The notes: a model not told the origin generated them from the sequence alone. Positions 8,745 to 18,626 are shown, numbered from the stretch's first letter. The stretch: 64,000 nucleotides of DNA from CAVYYW01 sp963772845 (GCA_963772845.1 CAVYYW010000021.1:62001-126000); one strand, 5' to 3'. Numbers and translations: made by a program.

Positions 8745-9476
8745 GTGCTGAAGAAGACGTATGTCATGGGTTATCCATTTATAGATGCCACGATGGATGA
8801 ACTCGAGGATTATATAAAAGAAAGAATTTCAGAAAAAGAGCGGACTTTTCTAATCACAGCCAATCCTGAAGGGGTAATGAAGGCCAGGCAAAACGAGGCA
8901 TTCAGTAAGGTAATGCTTGAGGCGGAAGGCATTACACCAGATGGTTCGGGAATCATTTTGGCTGCAAAGCTTCTCGGCACGCCGCTTAAAGAACGTCTGA
9001 CGGGCGTTGACCTGGTTGAGCGGCTGTTTGCACGGGCAGAAAAAGAGGGATGGTCTTTTTATTTTCTAGGAACAAAGCAAGAGGTTCTTGAGGAAGCGAT
9101 TCAAACGGTGGCAGAGCGCTTTCCAAAAGTGACAATTGCCGGTTATCATGACGGCTATTTTCAGGACGACGGGCCGATTCTCGAAGACATTCAACGCGCG
9201 CAGCCTGATATTCTGCTGGCAGGACTTGGATCCCCGAAGCAGGAGGAATGGTTGCATTTACATAAAAATGAGCTGCCACCCGGGTTATACATGGGAGTCG
9301 GGGGAAGCTTCGATATTCTAGCTGGACGAGTCAAACGCGCGCCGGAAGCCTGGCAAAAGCTGAACATTGAATGGCTGTACAGGCTGGCGCAGGAACCAGC
9401 CAGGTGGCGCCGTATGCTGGCACTGCCGCATTTTCTCTTTAAAGTGTATCAGCGAAAGCTAACCGGAAAATCGTGA
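8745..9476 (+). CDS. tagA: WecG/TagA/CpsF-family N-acetylmannosaminyltransferase
   Basis: GT26 glycosyltransferase that adds ManNAc to the undecaprenyl-diphosphate-GlcNAc made by TagO. About 243 residues, with family motifs NPEGVMKARQNEAF, TPDGSGIILAAKLLG, ERLTGVDLVERL, AGLGSPKQEEW and GGSFDILAGRVKRAPEAW, and a C-terminal IEWLYRLAQEPARWRRM. I prefer GTG 8745 over ATG 8739 because AAGGGTG at 8731-8737 would abut the ATG but sits seven bases from the GTG. It directly follows mnaA, which makes its sugar donor, and ends at a perfect-palindrome terminator. Confidence 0.9.
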   Translation: MLKKTYVMGYPFIDATMDELEDYIKERISEKERTFLITANPEGVMKARQNEAFSKVMLEAEGITPDGSGIILAAKLLGTPLKERLTGVDLVERLFARAEKEGWSFYFLGTKQEVLEEAIQTVAERFPKVTIAGYHDGYFQDDGPILEDIQRAQPDILLAGLGSPKQEEWLHLHKNELPPGLYMGVGGSFDILAGRVKRAPEAWQKLNIEWLYRLAQEPARWRRMLALPHFLFKVYQRKLTGKS

Positions 9477-9501
9477 CAACAGAATAATTGAATAAGAATG
9501 A

Positions 9502-9527
9502 ACGGTCGCCTAGGCGACCGTTTTTTA
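9502..9527 (+). terminator. terminator after tagA
   Basis: A perfect palindrome of ten-base arms (ACGGTCGCCT / AGGCGACCGT) at 9502-9521, then six T residues. Confidence 0.9.
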
Positions 9528-9671
9528 CGTTAAAAGGGGAGAACGAAGGCGAGCAGACGAGGGTCCGCGATCCTTCGGGGGAAGCTCATTTGAGGCGGAC
9601 GGACTCCGTGAGTTACAAGTTAATATGCTGTGGGGTCAAGCCTGGGGCACACTCGTCCCCTAGAAGACGTC

Positions 9672-9983
9672 AAACGAGTGTTTATGGCCATTTGAGCGTC
9701 GGAAAGTGGAAAGGATGGCCGCAAACGAGTGTTTAGGGCCATTTGAGCGTCAGAAAGTGGAAAGGATGGCCGCAAACGGGGTGTTTAGGGCCATTTGAGC
9801 GTCGGAAAGTGGAAAGGATGGCCGCAAATGAGTATTTAGGGCCATTTGAGCGTCGAAAAGTGGAAAGGATGTCCGCAAACGAGTGTTTAGGGCCATTTGA
9901 GCGTCGAAAAGTGGAAAGGATGGCCGCAAACGAGTGTTTAGGGCCATTTGTAGTCTGAAAAGCAGAAAGGATGGCCGCAAACC
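9672..9983 (+). repeat. 51-bp tandem repeat array, six units
   Basis: GGCCATTTGAGCGTC recurs at about 9686, 9737, 9789, 9840, 9891 and 9942, a period of 51-52 bases. Most units hold the inverted repeat GGCCAT ... ATGGCC around GTCGGAAAGTGGAAAGG and end GCAAACGAGTGTTTA. Units differ at few positions; the last is the most diverged. Open frames of 70-80 codons through the array are products of its periodicity. It fills the gap between tagA and the minus-strand murJ-like gene. Confidence 0.9.
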
Positions 9984-10072
9984 GCTAATTTGCATAATGA
10001 TGTTGAGAATTGAGGTATTTCAGATTGCTTATGCGGCACTCCGTATTTTAATCGTAAGGAGTGATATCATCG

Positions 10073-10261
10073 ATGTTATTTCAGCTTCCTCCGGGAGGAG
10101 CATTACAAGTGAGACACGCCAGCAGCCTTCCGCTTGATGGGACACCAACCGTTCTTTCCTTTGATGCCATGCTTTACACTTTGTCCCCTTTGTCTCCTAT
10201 GTCTAATGGCTTTACTTTTCTGATCGAAACAGCCTGGATAAATAGGTGTGAGAAAAAATGA
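10073..10261 (+). CDS. possible small protein, unrecognised
   Basis: A 62-codon frame starting MLFQLPPGGALQVRH, with AAGGAG eleven bases before the ATG. It overlaps the end of the minus-strand murJ-like gene by 50 bases, and I recognise no family. It has no membrane segment or cysteine pattern. The ribosome site is its only positive evidence, so it may be spurious or a remnant. Confidence 0.2.
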   Translation: MLFQLPPGGALQVRHASSLPLDGTPTVLSFDAMLYTLSPLSPMSNGFTFLIETAWINRCEKK

Positions 10262-11699
10262 GCAGGCAGAGCAGGTAGATGCTGGCGCAAATGAGGGTGA
10301 AAACTGCAAGATGAGAAATCAGCGACAGCCCTTTTTCTGAAGAGAGGCCGTGATGCAGCCACAGACCGCTTATCCCCATAATCAGCGCTGGGATAAAGGC
10401 GGGCAAAAGGCTGCGCCGAAAGAGTACGGTCCAATGGCACGACATATAAGGAATCAGGAGCCGCAGCGTTAGCAGGAAATAAACAACCGCAACGACAGAG
10501 CTTGCAGCAGCCAGACCTGGTGCGCCGAATAAAGGAACAAACAGCGCGTCAAGCAGCGTATTCCACAGAACCATCCACAGGCTGATGCGGAACAGTTTGC
10601 CGCCGGCTTTTACGGCATAGACCGTTTTTGAAAGAATCAGCTGAAGGCCCTGAAACCAGATCAGAGGAAGATACCCGAATAAGATCCCGGAGGTTGAAGC
10701 GGTATCTGCCGCGCGAAAGGCTCCGTGTTCATAGATCAGGCGGATAAAATCTTTTCCGATAAAAAAAAGGCCAATCATGGCGGGCAGGAAAATGAGCTGG
10801 CTGACTGAGAGGCCTTTCAACATGGCTTGAGTGAGCGGCTGTCGGTTAGACGTGTAGGACGTGATGCCGGAAAAATATAAGGTTCCGACTGCGGCGCCCA
10901 TAAGCCCAAGCGGCAATCCTGCAATCAGGGATGCGTTATTTAAATACGTGAGTGAGCCGGCAGGGAGCAGTCCTGCAAAAAAACGGTCAATGACAAGGTT
11001 AACCGGCCCGGCAAGCGTGCTGAGAAAGGTTTGTCCAGCAAGATACCAGGCGGTTAAGCTGTAATGGGACGGCAAGGCCGCTGCCTTATAAAAACGCATG
11101 CCTTTTCCAAAAAGCAGTCCTGTCTGAATCAGGGCAGCAAGCACACTGCCTGAAACGAAACCGATCGCAAGTCCCGGCAGACCAAATGTCTGTCTGAAAA
11201 AAAGTGCGAAGCATATTGATCCCGCTATCGGCAATATTTTTACAAGCGCACTGACGAGGACGCTTTCTTTAATCTGAAGAAACGTATCCAGAAGCACCGT
11301 CAGCATGAGAAATGGCAAACCGAGTGCAAAAATGCGAAGCAGCTGCATGGCAGACGGCGCAATACCGTTTCTGGATAAAATAGTAAAGGCTGCAAACAGC
11401 AGAACGGCAGCACCAAGGCTCGTAAGGAACAGGCTGTTGAGCAGCCGACTGGACTCTTGTTCAGCTGAAGCGGGGCTGTTCTTATAAAAAGATTTATAAT
11501 ATGGCAAAAATAAGTGATTAAAGGTTGTCCCTGCCACAAGCATCAGCAGGCTGACGAGTGAAAAGATAAAAAGGTACTGATCGGTTTGCTGATTGGCACC
11601 GAAGTCGTTGGCCAGTATACTCTCACGGAGAACGCCGGCTATTTTGACAAGCAAGGTAAATAGAAAAAACCAGAAAGCGGTAAAAGAAAGCTTCCTCAT
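10212..11699 (-). CDS. MurJ/MviN-family lipid-linked glycan flippase
   Basis: Polytopic membrane protein of 495 residues with about 14 predicted helices and the MviN start pattern (KIAGVLRESILANDFGA). The family flips lipid II or other polyprenyl-linked saccharides across the membrane. Because it is the last gene of the csaB-GT4 operon and the start overlaps the preceding stop (ATGA at 11696-11699), I infer that it moves a wall-polymer or capsule intermediate rather than serving as the main lipid II flippase. The C-terminus overlaps a doubtful small frame on the other strand. Confidence 0.85.
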   Translation of the reverse strand: MRKLSFTAFWFFLFTLLVKIAGVLRESILANDFGANQQTDQYLFIFSLVSLLMLVAGTTFNHLFLPYYKSFYKNSPASAEQESSRLLNSLFLTSLGAAVLLFAAFTILSRNGIAPSAMQLLRIFALGLPFLMLTVLLDTFLQIKESVLVSALVKILPIAGSICFALFFRQTFGLPGLAIGFVSGSVLAALIQTGLLFGKGMRFYKAAALPSHYSLTAWYLAGQTFLSTLAGPVNLVIDRFFAGLLPAGSLTYLNNASLIAGLPLGLMGAAVGTLYFSGITSYTSNRQPLTQAMLKGLSVSQLIFLPAMIGLFFIGKDFIRLIYEHGAFRAADTASTSGILFGYLPLIWFQGLQLILSKTVYAVKAGGKLFRISLWMVLWNTLLDALFVPLFGAPGLAAASSVVAVVYFLLTLRLLIPYMSCHWTVLFRRSLLPAFIPALIMGISGLWLHHGLSSEKGLSLISHLAVFTLICASIYLLCLLIFSHTYLSRLFRSEK

Positions 11700-12877
11700 G
11701 AAGAACGGGCTCCAATGGACTCATAGAACCGGATCAGGTCCTTCGCCGCAGCAAGGTGAGAGTGCTTGCTGCAAACTTTTTCTCTAGCCGCATCCGCGTA
11801 TCGGGTTTGCCGAGGTTCATCTTTTAATAAAGAGAGAATCGCTTCGGCAAGCTCGGAGTGGCGTGAGGCATCCACTAGCCATCCATTCACTCCATGATCA
11901 ATCAGCTGCTTAAGTCCGCCAACGTTCCCGGCGATCACCGGGACACCAGCTCCCATCGCCTCTAGTGCAGAGATGGAGGTTGCTTCTTCAACCCCTTCAG
12001 AATGAACACTTGGCACAATCACAAGGTCCGCCGCTGCATAATACGCTGGCATCAGATCATAGGGAACATTCCCGAGCAGAGTAAGATGATCATGCAGTCG
12101 ATCCCGGTCCACAACACGTTTTATTTCACGCTTAGCCTCACCATCCCCTGCAAACAACAGATGAACATTGGGGAGTTTCTTTTTAAGCAGAGACAAGATC
12201 ATCACCGGATGGATGACCCCATTCTTTTCCGTCAGCCTTCTGGGTACGAAAATATATTTTTTATCTGGAGAGAGATTCAGTTCGTGCCGTGCGTCTTCTT
12301 TGACTCGTGTATTTGGCCGAAAGTGCTCGGTATCAATGAAATTCTGAAAAACAGTCGCTTTAACCCCTGATAACCGGTAAACATAATCATAAAGGCGTTC
12401 ATCAACCGTAATAACCGCTGCAGCAGATCGATAGGCTGAACGCTCTAGTTCAAGGAGCTTGGGATAGATAAGCTTACTCTTTTTTAGAGAGCCTTTGCTA
12501 AGGGCCTCTTGTGCAAAATAGCCATGAACGGTCAAAACAGTTGGCTTTTTTAATCGTGAAGAGGCAAGCGCCGCAAAGACATCCTGGGCGTGAATCAGGT
12601 GATAGTCCCTGCTTGCACACTCTTTTCGGAGCACCTGCTGAAGAGCGAGCTGACGCATCCGCTGGCTGAAATAAAACCCCGTTCCCTTATGAATGCGGTT
12701 AAAGGTATATCCCGGTGCTTGAATACCCCAGCGGCGGAAGGCTGGGGGAAGCGAGCGAAAACTGTTGACCTGGGTCTCATGCCCATGTGCCTTCAGCCCG
12801 TCCGACAGGGTTTGCAGGTGGGTGGAAAGGCCGCCGGTATGCGGATAATCGAAAATAGTTGAAAATAGGATGTTCAT
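11696..12877 (-). CDS. GT4-family glycosyltransferase
   Basis: A 393-residue two-Rossmann (GT-B) glycosyltransferase. The N-terminus reads FSTIFDYPHTGGLSTHLQTL, typical of donor/acceptor loops in this family; the C-terminal domain has VPRRLTEKNGV, FAGDGEAKREIK, LLGNVPYDLMPAYYAAADL and the EX7E motif in EGVEEATSISALEAMGAGVP. It overlaps csaB upstream and the murJ-like gene downstream by four bases each, so all three are one operon. Sugar and acceptor cannot be read from the sequence; context suggests a pyruvylated surface polymer. Confidence 0.88.
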   Translation of the reverse strand: MNILFSTIFDYPHTGGLSTHLQTLSDGLKAHGHETQVNSFRSLPPAFRRWGIQAPGYTFNRIHKGTGFYFSQRMRQLALQQVLRKECASRDYHLIHAQDVFAALASSRLKKPTVLTVHGYFAQEALSKGSLKKSKLIYPKLLELERSAYRSAAAVITVDERLYDYVYRLSGVKATVFQNFIDTEHFRPNTRVKEDARHELNLSPDKKYIFVPRRLTEKNGVIHPVMILSLLKKKLPNVHLLFAGDGEAKREIKRVVDRDRLHDHLTLLGNVPYDLMPAYYAAADLVIVPSVHSEGVEEATSISALEAMGAGVPVIAGNVGGLKQLIDHGVNGWLVDASRHSELAEAILSLLKDEPRQTRYADAAREKVCSKHSHLAAAKDLIRFYESIGARSS

Positions 12878-14007
12878 AAGGATTCCTCATTTACGGATGG
12901 GTTAAAGAAAGCTTTTTGCATATGAACCAGGTTTAGCCGGGCTTCCTTTGCCAGCATATTTTTCTTCAAAAGAAGGATGTTCCGAACCGGTTCGGGGTTC
13001 TTAAGCAGGGCAGCAGCACTTGCAAACAGTTTCTCTGCGGTCAATGTTTCAAGTGAAAAACTGTCCTTCCACCTGCCTGTTTTTTTAAGAAAATGTTCGA
13101 CCTTTGGATCGTAGCTGATGCCGATAAAAGGAACTTCAGCAAGGGTTGCAAAAATAAGGGCGTGAAGCCGCATGCCAATCACAAGATCAGCCGTGCTCAG
13201 TGCATCAAAATAAAATTGCGGCGGTTGGTCAATGGGTAAAATGCGGCATGAGGAGTGATGGCGCATTTGCTGAATGACTCTCTCAGAGGCTTCCTTGTCA
13301 TGAATCGATTCCATTGGGATAAAAAGACACTGACAATCCTCTTTTTCAATAAGCCTGTCAAGCACTTCAGCGACTGTGTTTTCCTGATGCTGATGGTGGA
13401 ACCAGGGCCGCATAGATAGTACAATCGTCTTCTTTTGGTTCTCGGGTTCTTGCGGCTTTTGTTGCATTGCCTTGAATGTTTTATTCGCCAAAACGATGTC
13501 AGCGGTCACTTCGATCGGCGGACGGGTAACCCCAAGCTGCTTGAGAAGCTCTTTGGAAGCGTCATCTCTGACCGTAATAAAGTCGGCACGGTTTGCAAGC
13601 AGCTTCGTCAGCAAGCGGCCATAGGCGGACTGGATGGGACCAATGCCCTGAGCGAAGAACATCACTTTTGTCCCCAATAATTTGGCTAAAGCCACCATAC
13701 TTAAATAATGGGGAAGGGGTCCGCGGATAATACCGGTACGATAGGAATCCTGCAAGAGACCTCCACCTCCGCTGATCAGCAAATCGGCTTGTTTTAAGAG
13801 AAGGAGCTTCTTACGTCTATCCTTGCGCCAACCCCTGTACAGACTGTTGACGCCAAGCCGTTCTGAGGTATGAAGCGGGTCAAAAGATAGGACCGTTATC
13901 GTCACATCCGGATGCCAGGATTTAAGTTCAGCAATCATCGTTTCCAGGATCGCCTCATCACCCGTGTTATGAAATCCATAAAAACCTGAAATCGCTATAT
14001 GTACCAA
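12874..14007 (-). CDS. csaB: polysaccharide pyruvyl transferase CsaB
   Basis: Transfers pyruvate from phosphoenolpyruvate to a wall polysaccharide, usually ManNAc in secondary cell wall polymers that bind SLH-domain proteins. The 377-residue product shows GFYGFHNTGDEAILE at the start, ISGGGGLLQDS, FFAQGIGPIQSAYGRLL and VIGMRLHALIFATLAEVPF, all typical of the family. The start is a TTG at 14007, six bases after GGAGG; no better in-frame start exists. It heads a minus-strand operon and is divergent from the O-antigen-ligase-like gene, with a 100-bp shared promoter region. SLH proteins are not in this window, so the partner is inferred. Confidence 0.88.
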   Translation of the reverse strand: MVHIAISGFYGFHNTGDEAILETMIAELKSWHPDVTITVLSFDPLHTSERLGVNSLYRGWRKDRRKKLLLLKQADLLISGGGGLLQDSYRTGIIRGPLPHYLSMVALAKLLGTKVMFFAQGIGPIQSAYGRLLTKLLANRADFITVRDDASKELLKQLGVTRPPIEVTADIVLANKTFKAMQQKPQEPENQKKTIVLSMRPWFHHQHQENTVAEVLDRLIEKEDCQCLFIPMESIHDKEASERVIQQMRHHSSCRILPIDQPPQFYFDALSTADLVIGMRLHALIFATLAEVPFIGISYDPKVEHFLKKTGRWKDSFSLETLTAEKLFASAAALLKNPEPVRNILLLKKNMLAKEARLNLVHMQKAFFNPSVNEESL

Positions 14008-14107
14008 GGTTCTGCCTCCTTTTTTCAGGCGGAGCTTTTATATTTTCTTCAAAAAAAAGATTAAGCTTAGATCCTCTTGCACACACTAGGCTCGTCAAAC
14101 AAGACGA

Positions 14108-15583
14108 GTGAAAAGTGTGGTGAGTCATTTGAGTAAAATCAGCAGAGGATTGTTAATAGGGGGATTCCTTGTCCTTCTGTTTATAGCAGCAGGCAGCGGA
14201 TCTTCTCTAATAGGATTTAGTGTGACGCTTCTGCTTATCTTCTATACCTTCTTTTTTCCAGCTGACAGCTTAATTGTGATAGCTGGGGCGGTGGCTGTAC
14301 GACCGTTTTTGATTACATTAAATCCAGTCCTGAAAGGTATTCTGGACGCCTGGCTTTTTGGACTGTTCGTACTGATTGTCTGGCGGGCCAGGGAAAGGAA
14401 GCTGCATTACTCTGCCTTTCCCAAATACACCTTTGAATGGTTTTATCTTGCCTTTTGTGCCTGGGGATTTTTTATTGGATGGGAGAACAACGTCACCCTC
14501 CACGCGCTGCTGTTTCAAGTGCATGCGTTCTTAATTCCCTATCTAGTTTTCTATACTGCTTCAAGGGTCAAGGAGCTTTCGGAGTGGTCCGTTTACCGCT
14601 ACCTCTGGGTCCTCGTTGCCATCGGTGTCTGTCTGACGCCGCAAGCATTTCTTGAAAAGATCAGCAGACGCCATGCCGGCCTTCCTTTTGACTGGCGAAT
14701 CCGGCCGTTATCACCGGAAAATGCAAACCGGATTTATGGAATGATGGATAATCCCAATACCCTGGCGTATTTTCTGGGCCTTTCGATCCTTGCCGCAGGT
14801 CTTTTGCTAGAAATGAAACGGAGAAAGGGGATGGCGTGGCCGTACAAAAGAATCATTCTGTACGTCAGTCTGGTGCTGATGATCGGCGTCTTCATCATGA
14901 CCCAGTCACGCGGTGCAATTTTGTCTTTTGGTTTAGCGGTCATCGTCTCGACTTTTATCAGCCGCATCATAAGATTTCCCATTCGGCTTGTTATGGCTGG
15001 TCTAATGGCCGTGTTTCTGGTGATTTTGCCATTCCAGCTGCTTGCCCCCGTTTTTGACGAAGGCGGCTTTTCGGCCCACATTCCGTTCCAGGTTTCTGAT
15101 CGGATGACGCAGCATTATGAAAATACGTTTGACGGCAGCATGATTAACCAAAGCATGAATTCCGGGCGGTTATGGGTACTCGAAAAGGGGCTGGCCATCT
15201 GGTATGACCATCCGATTCTCGGAACAGGCTTTGGAACCTTTGGTGACTCGGCTGCCTATGCGGTCGGTTCGCCGCTTCAGAAGTCCTATCAGTTGCCGAG
15301 GCTGATGTATGCCGACAATCAGTATATTGAGGTGCTGGTTGAAACCGGTATCGCAGGTTCTGTGCTTTTTGCCGGATTTCTCATCGGCTTGATGGGGTTT
15401 CTGTGGAAAAAAAGAAAAGCTTTAAAGCTGAGAGGGCAGTTAATCGGATTAATGCTCGGTGCGATTTTAGCAGGGTTCTACTACAGTATTTGGGAGATGC
15501 TTCCTTTTACCTTCACGATCTTTCTTTTGCTCGCCTTTTATGAAAAAGACCGGCTGGAGTATGAGAACCAGCAGCAGGTATAA
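14108..15583 (+). CDS. O-antigen ligase/polymerase-like membrane protein
   Basis: A 491-residue protein with about 10-12 membrane helices and a large loop in the second half. MTQSRGAILSFGLAVI and GTGFGTFGDSAAY ... DNQYIEVLVETG are the conserved blocks of the Wzy_C/O-antigen ligase family, which join or polymerise polyprenyl-linked glycans on the outer face of the membrane. The start is uncertain: GTG 14108 has no clear ribosome site, and GTG codons at 14117 and 14120 are alternatives. It lies between csaB and a GT4 gene, supporting a polymer-assembly role. Confidence 0.8.
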   Translation: MKSVVSHLSKISRGLLIGGFLVLLFIAAGSGSSLIGFSVTLLLIFYTFFFPADSLIVIAGAVAVRPFLITLNPVLKGILDAWLFGLFVLIVWRARERKLHYSAFPKYTFEWFYLAFCAWGFFIGWENNVTLHALLFQVHAFLIPYLVFYTASRVKELSEWSVYRYLWVLVAIGVCLTPQAFLEKISRRHAGLPFDWRIRPLSPENANRIYGMMDNPNTLAYFLGLSILAAGLLLEMKRRKGMAWPYKRIILYVSLVLMIGVFIMTQSRGAILSFGLAVIVSTFISRIIRFPIRLVMAGLMAVFLVILPFQLLAPVFDEGGFSAHIPFQVSDRMTQHYENTFDGSMINQSMNSGRLWVLEKGLAIWYDHPILGTGFGTFGDSAAYAVGSPLQKSYQLPRLMYADNQYIEVLVETGIAGSVLFAGFLIGLMGFLWKKRKALKLRGQLIGLMLGAILAGFYYSIWEMLPFTFTIFLLLAFYEKDRLEYENQQQV

Positions 15584-15638
15584 AAAAGCTGCGATTTTGC
15601 CAAGATGTTTAAAAACGTCATTGCAAAGGAGCAGCATC

Positions 15639-16824
15639 ATGAAAGTGTTACATTTAATTGGCGGCAAAGAGGGTAACGGGTCAAAAAATCACCTGATCCC
15701 TTTGCTTGACCACAGTGACCGTTCACAAATTCATCTGGCCGTTTTTGATAAAGGCGCGATTTATGAAGAGGCGAAACAGAGGCATATTCCGGTGACTCAT
15801 TTGAACCAGCGGAACCGATATGATCTAACCGTGCTGTCGCGTCTCAAAAAGCTGATTGCCGATGAAAACATCGATCTGCTTCATACCCACGGACCGAGAG
15901 CTAATCTCTATGGTTATTTATTACGGTTCCTGTCCCGCACATCAAGGAAAGAAGCGGGGGTTCTCTGGACCACAACCCTTCACAGTGACCCGGAAAAAGA
16001 TTTTATGGGAAGAGGCTTTCTCGGCATTTGTTTTACGAAGCTGCATTTGAAGGTTTTAAAGAAAATGGATCATTACTTTGCTATCTCTAAAGCGTTCACA
16101 GAACAGCTTCAGCTGGCCGGGATTCCTTCAAAGAACATCACAACAATTTATAATGGTGTTGATTTTGATACTGAATCGCCTGCCTATCAGACGGAGTTTT
16201 CTGAAGAAATAACGGCTCGACCAAAGGAGCAGGTTCTCACAAGAGAGGCACTGGGTCTAGCAAAAGATGACTTTGTTATGCTGACGATTGGCCGGCTTCA
16301 TCCTGTGAAAGGCCATGAACATATTTTGACGGCTATCAGGGAACTCAGAAATGAAGGAACGGCGGTCAAGTGGCTGGTCATCGGGGATGGGCCGCTCGAG
16401 GATGATCTCAAGAAAAAAGTAAAGGAAGACAAGCTTGAAGATACGGTCTACTTTCCTTGGCCAGCAGGAACCGGCTGATCCCTTTTACAGGCTGGCGGAC
16501 GTCAAAATTCTTGCTTCACTCAGTGAAAGCTTCCCGCTTGTGCTGCTTGAAGCGGCCAGGGAAAAAGTGCCGATCATTGCCACCGAAGTGGGGGGGATCA
16601 AAGACCTGATCGATACACCGGATAAGGGCTGGGTCATTCCCCCTCAGAATCCGATTGCGCTGATCGCTGCAATTAAGGAAGCTATTGCAGAAAAGGAAAA
16701 AGGTAAGTTGCAGGATTACGGTCTCCGGCTGCATAAACATGCGAAAGAACATTTCACGATCGATCAGCTGGCTAAAGATCTGGAATCGACCTACAAAGGG
16801 CTGCTTCAAAATCATACCGCTTAA
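15639..16824 (+). pseudogene. GT4-family glycosyltransferase, one frame break
   Basis: Starts at ATG 15639 after AAAGGAGC. The N-terminal part has LHLIGGKEGNGSKNHLIPLL, DLLHTHGPRANLYGY and FAISKAFTEQLQLAG; the C-terminal part has TIGRLHPVKGHEHIL, VIGDGPLEDDLKK and the family EX7E in ESFPLVLLEAAREKVPIIA. Reading stops at about 16478 in the first frame; dropping one C at 16455-16456 (TTTCCTTGG) joins VYF to LGQQEPADPFY and gives about 394 residues ending at 16824. A +1 consensus error or a recent mutation are both possible. It follows the O-antigen-ligase-like gene by 55 bases and ends at a terminator. Confidence 0.85.
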
Positions 16825-16848
16825 AAAAATAGACGCTGATGCGCCATT

Positions 16849-16883
16849 CAGGTTGTCGAGAAACACTCGGCAGCCTGTTTTTG
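16849..16883 (+). terminator. terminator after the second GT4 gene
   Basis: CAGGTTGTCGAG / CTCGGCAGCCTG stem with two G-T pairs, then five T residues. Confidence 0.8.
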
Positions 16884-17065
16884 TTGCAACTAAGCGGAAA
16901 TGGGTTCCGTATTTAGCAGAACCTTATCCAGACATTTGCACTGTGGGGTCTCTACTGGTCACGCTAATTCCGCAGGCGTCTCTAACGTTTCCGACAGCTC
17001 GGCCGAGTGAACGTCTAAACTCTGCTTGCATTGAAGAGAACCCAAGAAAATGCGGTTGATACCTA

Positions 17066-17195
17066 TTGAAAGCGGAAATACCCTCGCTTTCCACGGGCAC
17101 GGCCTCAGCTAACTTTGGCGTGGTCACTTTGTGCCAAAGTGGATCTTCGAGCGGGTGCTGATTCCGTAGGAGTCTCGGGTATTTCTAGCTTTCAA
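17066..17195 (+). repeat. 138-bp-family element, copy 2 (variant ends)
   Basis: The core is the same as in the other copies (CACGGCCTCAGCTAACTTTGGC ... GCCAAAGTGGATCTTCG), but the ends are TTGAAAGCGGAAATACCC and GGGTATTTCTAGCTTTCAA, a longer imperfect terminal inverted repeat. With the opposite-facing copy at 17938-18067 it frames a 1-kb inverted repeat. The whole 16884-18600 gap is built of such fragments, and I see no gene in it. Confidence 0.85.
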
Positions 17196-17616
17196 CTCAG
17201 TGATTGCGCATTTTCAAGGAGCCTCGCACCTGTCGCTTCAATTAACGTGTTTGTTGTCTATTGATGCCCTTTAGAAGTCATTTATGGCTACGGTATGACG
17301 GTGACTTCTTGACACCGAGGAACTTTTTCATATTCGTTTCATAATCCCTCGAGATTAATTTAATGAATCGGAGCCGAGTAGGTGTTGCGCCGCTTTTCAC
17401 GACGGCACTGCCTGCTTGGGCGAACAAAGCAACTTGATGTAGATGGAAAAGGAATCTGTGAAGACTCCTCGAATATGCTTTGTGTTATCGATTAAAAGGA
17501 ATTATCCTAGTACGCTGGGTCGTTTTTCCGTTTTATGACATTTGATTCGCATTTTCATCGTGCGAGGTGGTTCCAATTGGTGTTATCTCAAGGACTGTGG
17601 GAAGAAGCAACAGATG

Positions 17617-17728
17617 AAGAACCCGCAGGACTCTTCAAGGAAGAACGGCTAAGCGCGTCACATCCTGTGACAACGCCGATCCTACCCACATCTCTGTAGG
17701 CATAAGGAGGCTGAAGCGTTGCCCACGT
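17617..17728 (+). repeat. second interspersed repeat family, copy a
   Basis: Shares ACCCGCAGGACTC, CATCCTGTGACAACGCCGAT and AGGAGGCTGAAGCGTTGCCC in order with 46385-46570. It contains TCACA / TGTGA and a GAACGGC / GCCGATC arm pair with one mismatch. It sits in the middle of the inverted-repeat region. Confidence 0.75.
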
Positions 17729-17937
17729 TCATTCAGCTGTGCTTCTGGAAAATTTGAAACGCTACGTGATCAAGTGATGGCCGCTGAATATTTATAGCCA
17801 AAAATGACTTCTAAAGGGCATTATCAGGCAATAAGCACGTTGATTGAAGCGGAGGGTGCGAGACTCTTCGAAAATACACATGCTCATTGAAAGCAAGAAA
17901 TACCCGAGACTCCTCGAAAATGCGCACACTCTTAGCT

Positions 17938-18067
17938 AAAAGCTAGAAATACCTGAGACTCCTGCGGAAACAGCACGCGTCCGAAGATCCACTTTGGCTC
18001 ACAAAGAAACCACGCCAAAGTTAGCTGAGGCCGTGCCCGCGGAAAGCGAGGGTATTTCCGCTTTCAA
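17938..18067 (-). repeat. 138-bp-family element, copy 3 (variant ends)
   Basis: Minus-strand copy of the element: CGCGTCCGAAGATCCACTTT, then GCCAAAGTTAGCTGAGGCCG. Ends are AGCTAGAAATACC and GGTATTTCCGCTTTCAA, matching the variant ends of copy 2. Confidence 0.85.
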
Positions 18068-18626
18068 AATGTATTGGATCCGCATTTTCTTCGTGCGGTG
18101 AAGATTCAAGGATGACATTTCAAGTCCTGCAGGATTAGCGTTCCGAGCGAGACCCCACAGCCACTAAAGTGACCATGCGAGGAGGCTCGCGGAACGCCTG
18201 CGGAAAGCGAGGGTATTTCCGCTTTCAATGTATTGCATCGCATTTTCTTCGTGCGAGTGCGGAATCAAAGATGCTGTTTCAAGTCCCGAGGAATAACACG
18301 CAAGCGAGATGATTCCGTATCTTATTGCTAGATTTTCGCATTTTTCAATGAAATCGTAGCCAAGGTTAGATGAAGCCGTGCACGTGGAAAGCTAGTTGCT
18401 TAGTAAAGGCAAGGATAAAGACTTGTTGAAATTTCGACACATATTTGGCTTAATATTGTAAAAATAAATACATAATCGCGTAAAGTTTTGATTAAAAAAC
18501 TACAATCAAGGGTAAATACAAACAAAAGGAACTTGAGGCAAACAACTGTGATGCCCATTGTATCAGCTTTTAGGCCGAAATGGCCTTTTCTTATGGCTTC
18601 AGAGCTCTGTTAAAGTAGTGTAAATG

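Noticed and set aside
9743..9958. Open frames of 70-80 codons through the 51-bp array, on both strands
   Set aside because: They exist because the period is a multiple of three and lacks stops; no ribosome sites or recognisable protein.
9672..9983. 51-bp array as a CRISPR
   Set aside because: Units are contiguous and nearly identical over their whole length; there are no unique spacers and no cas genes.
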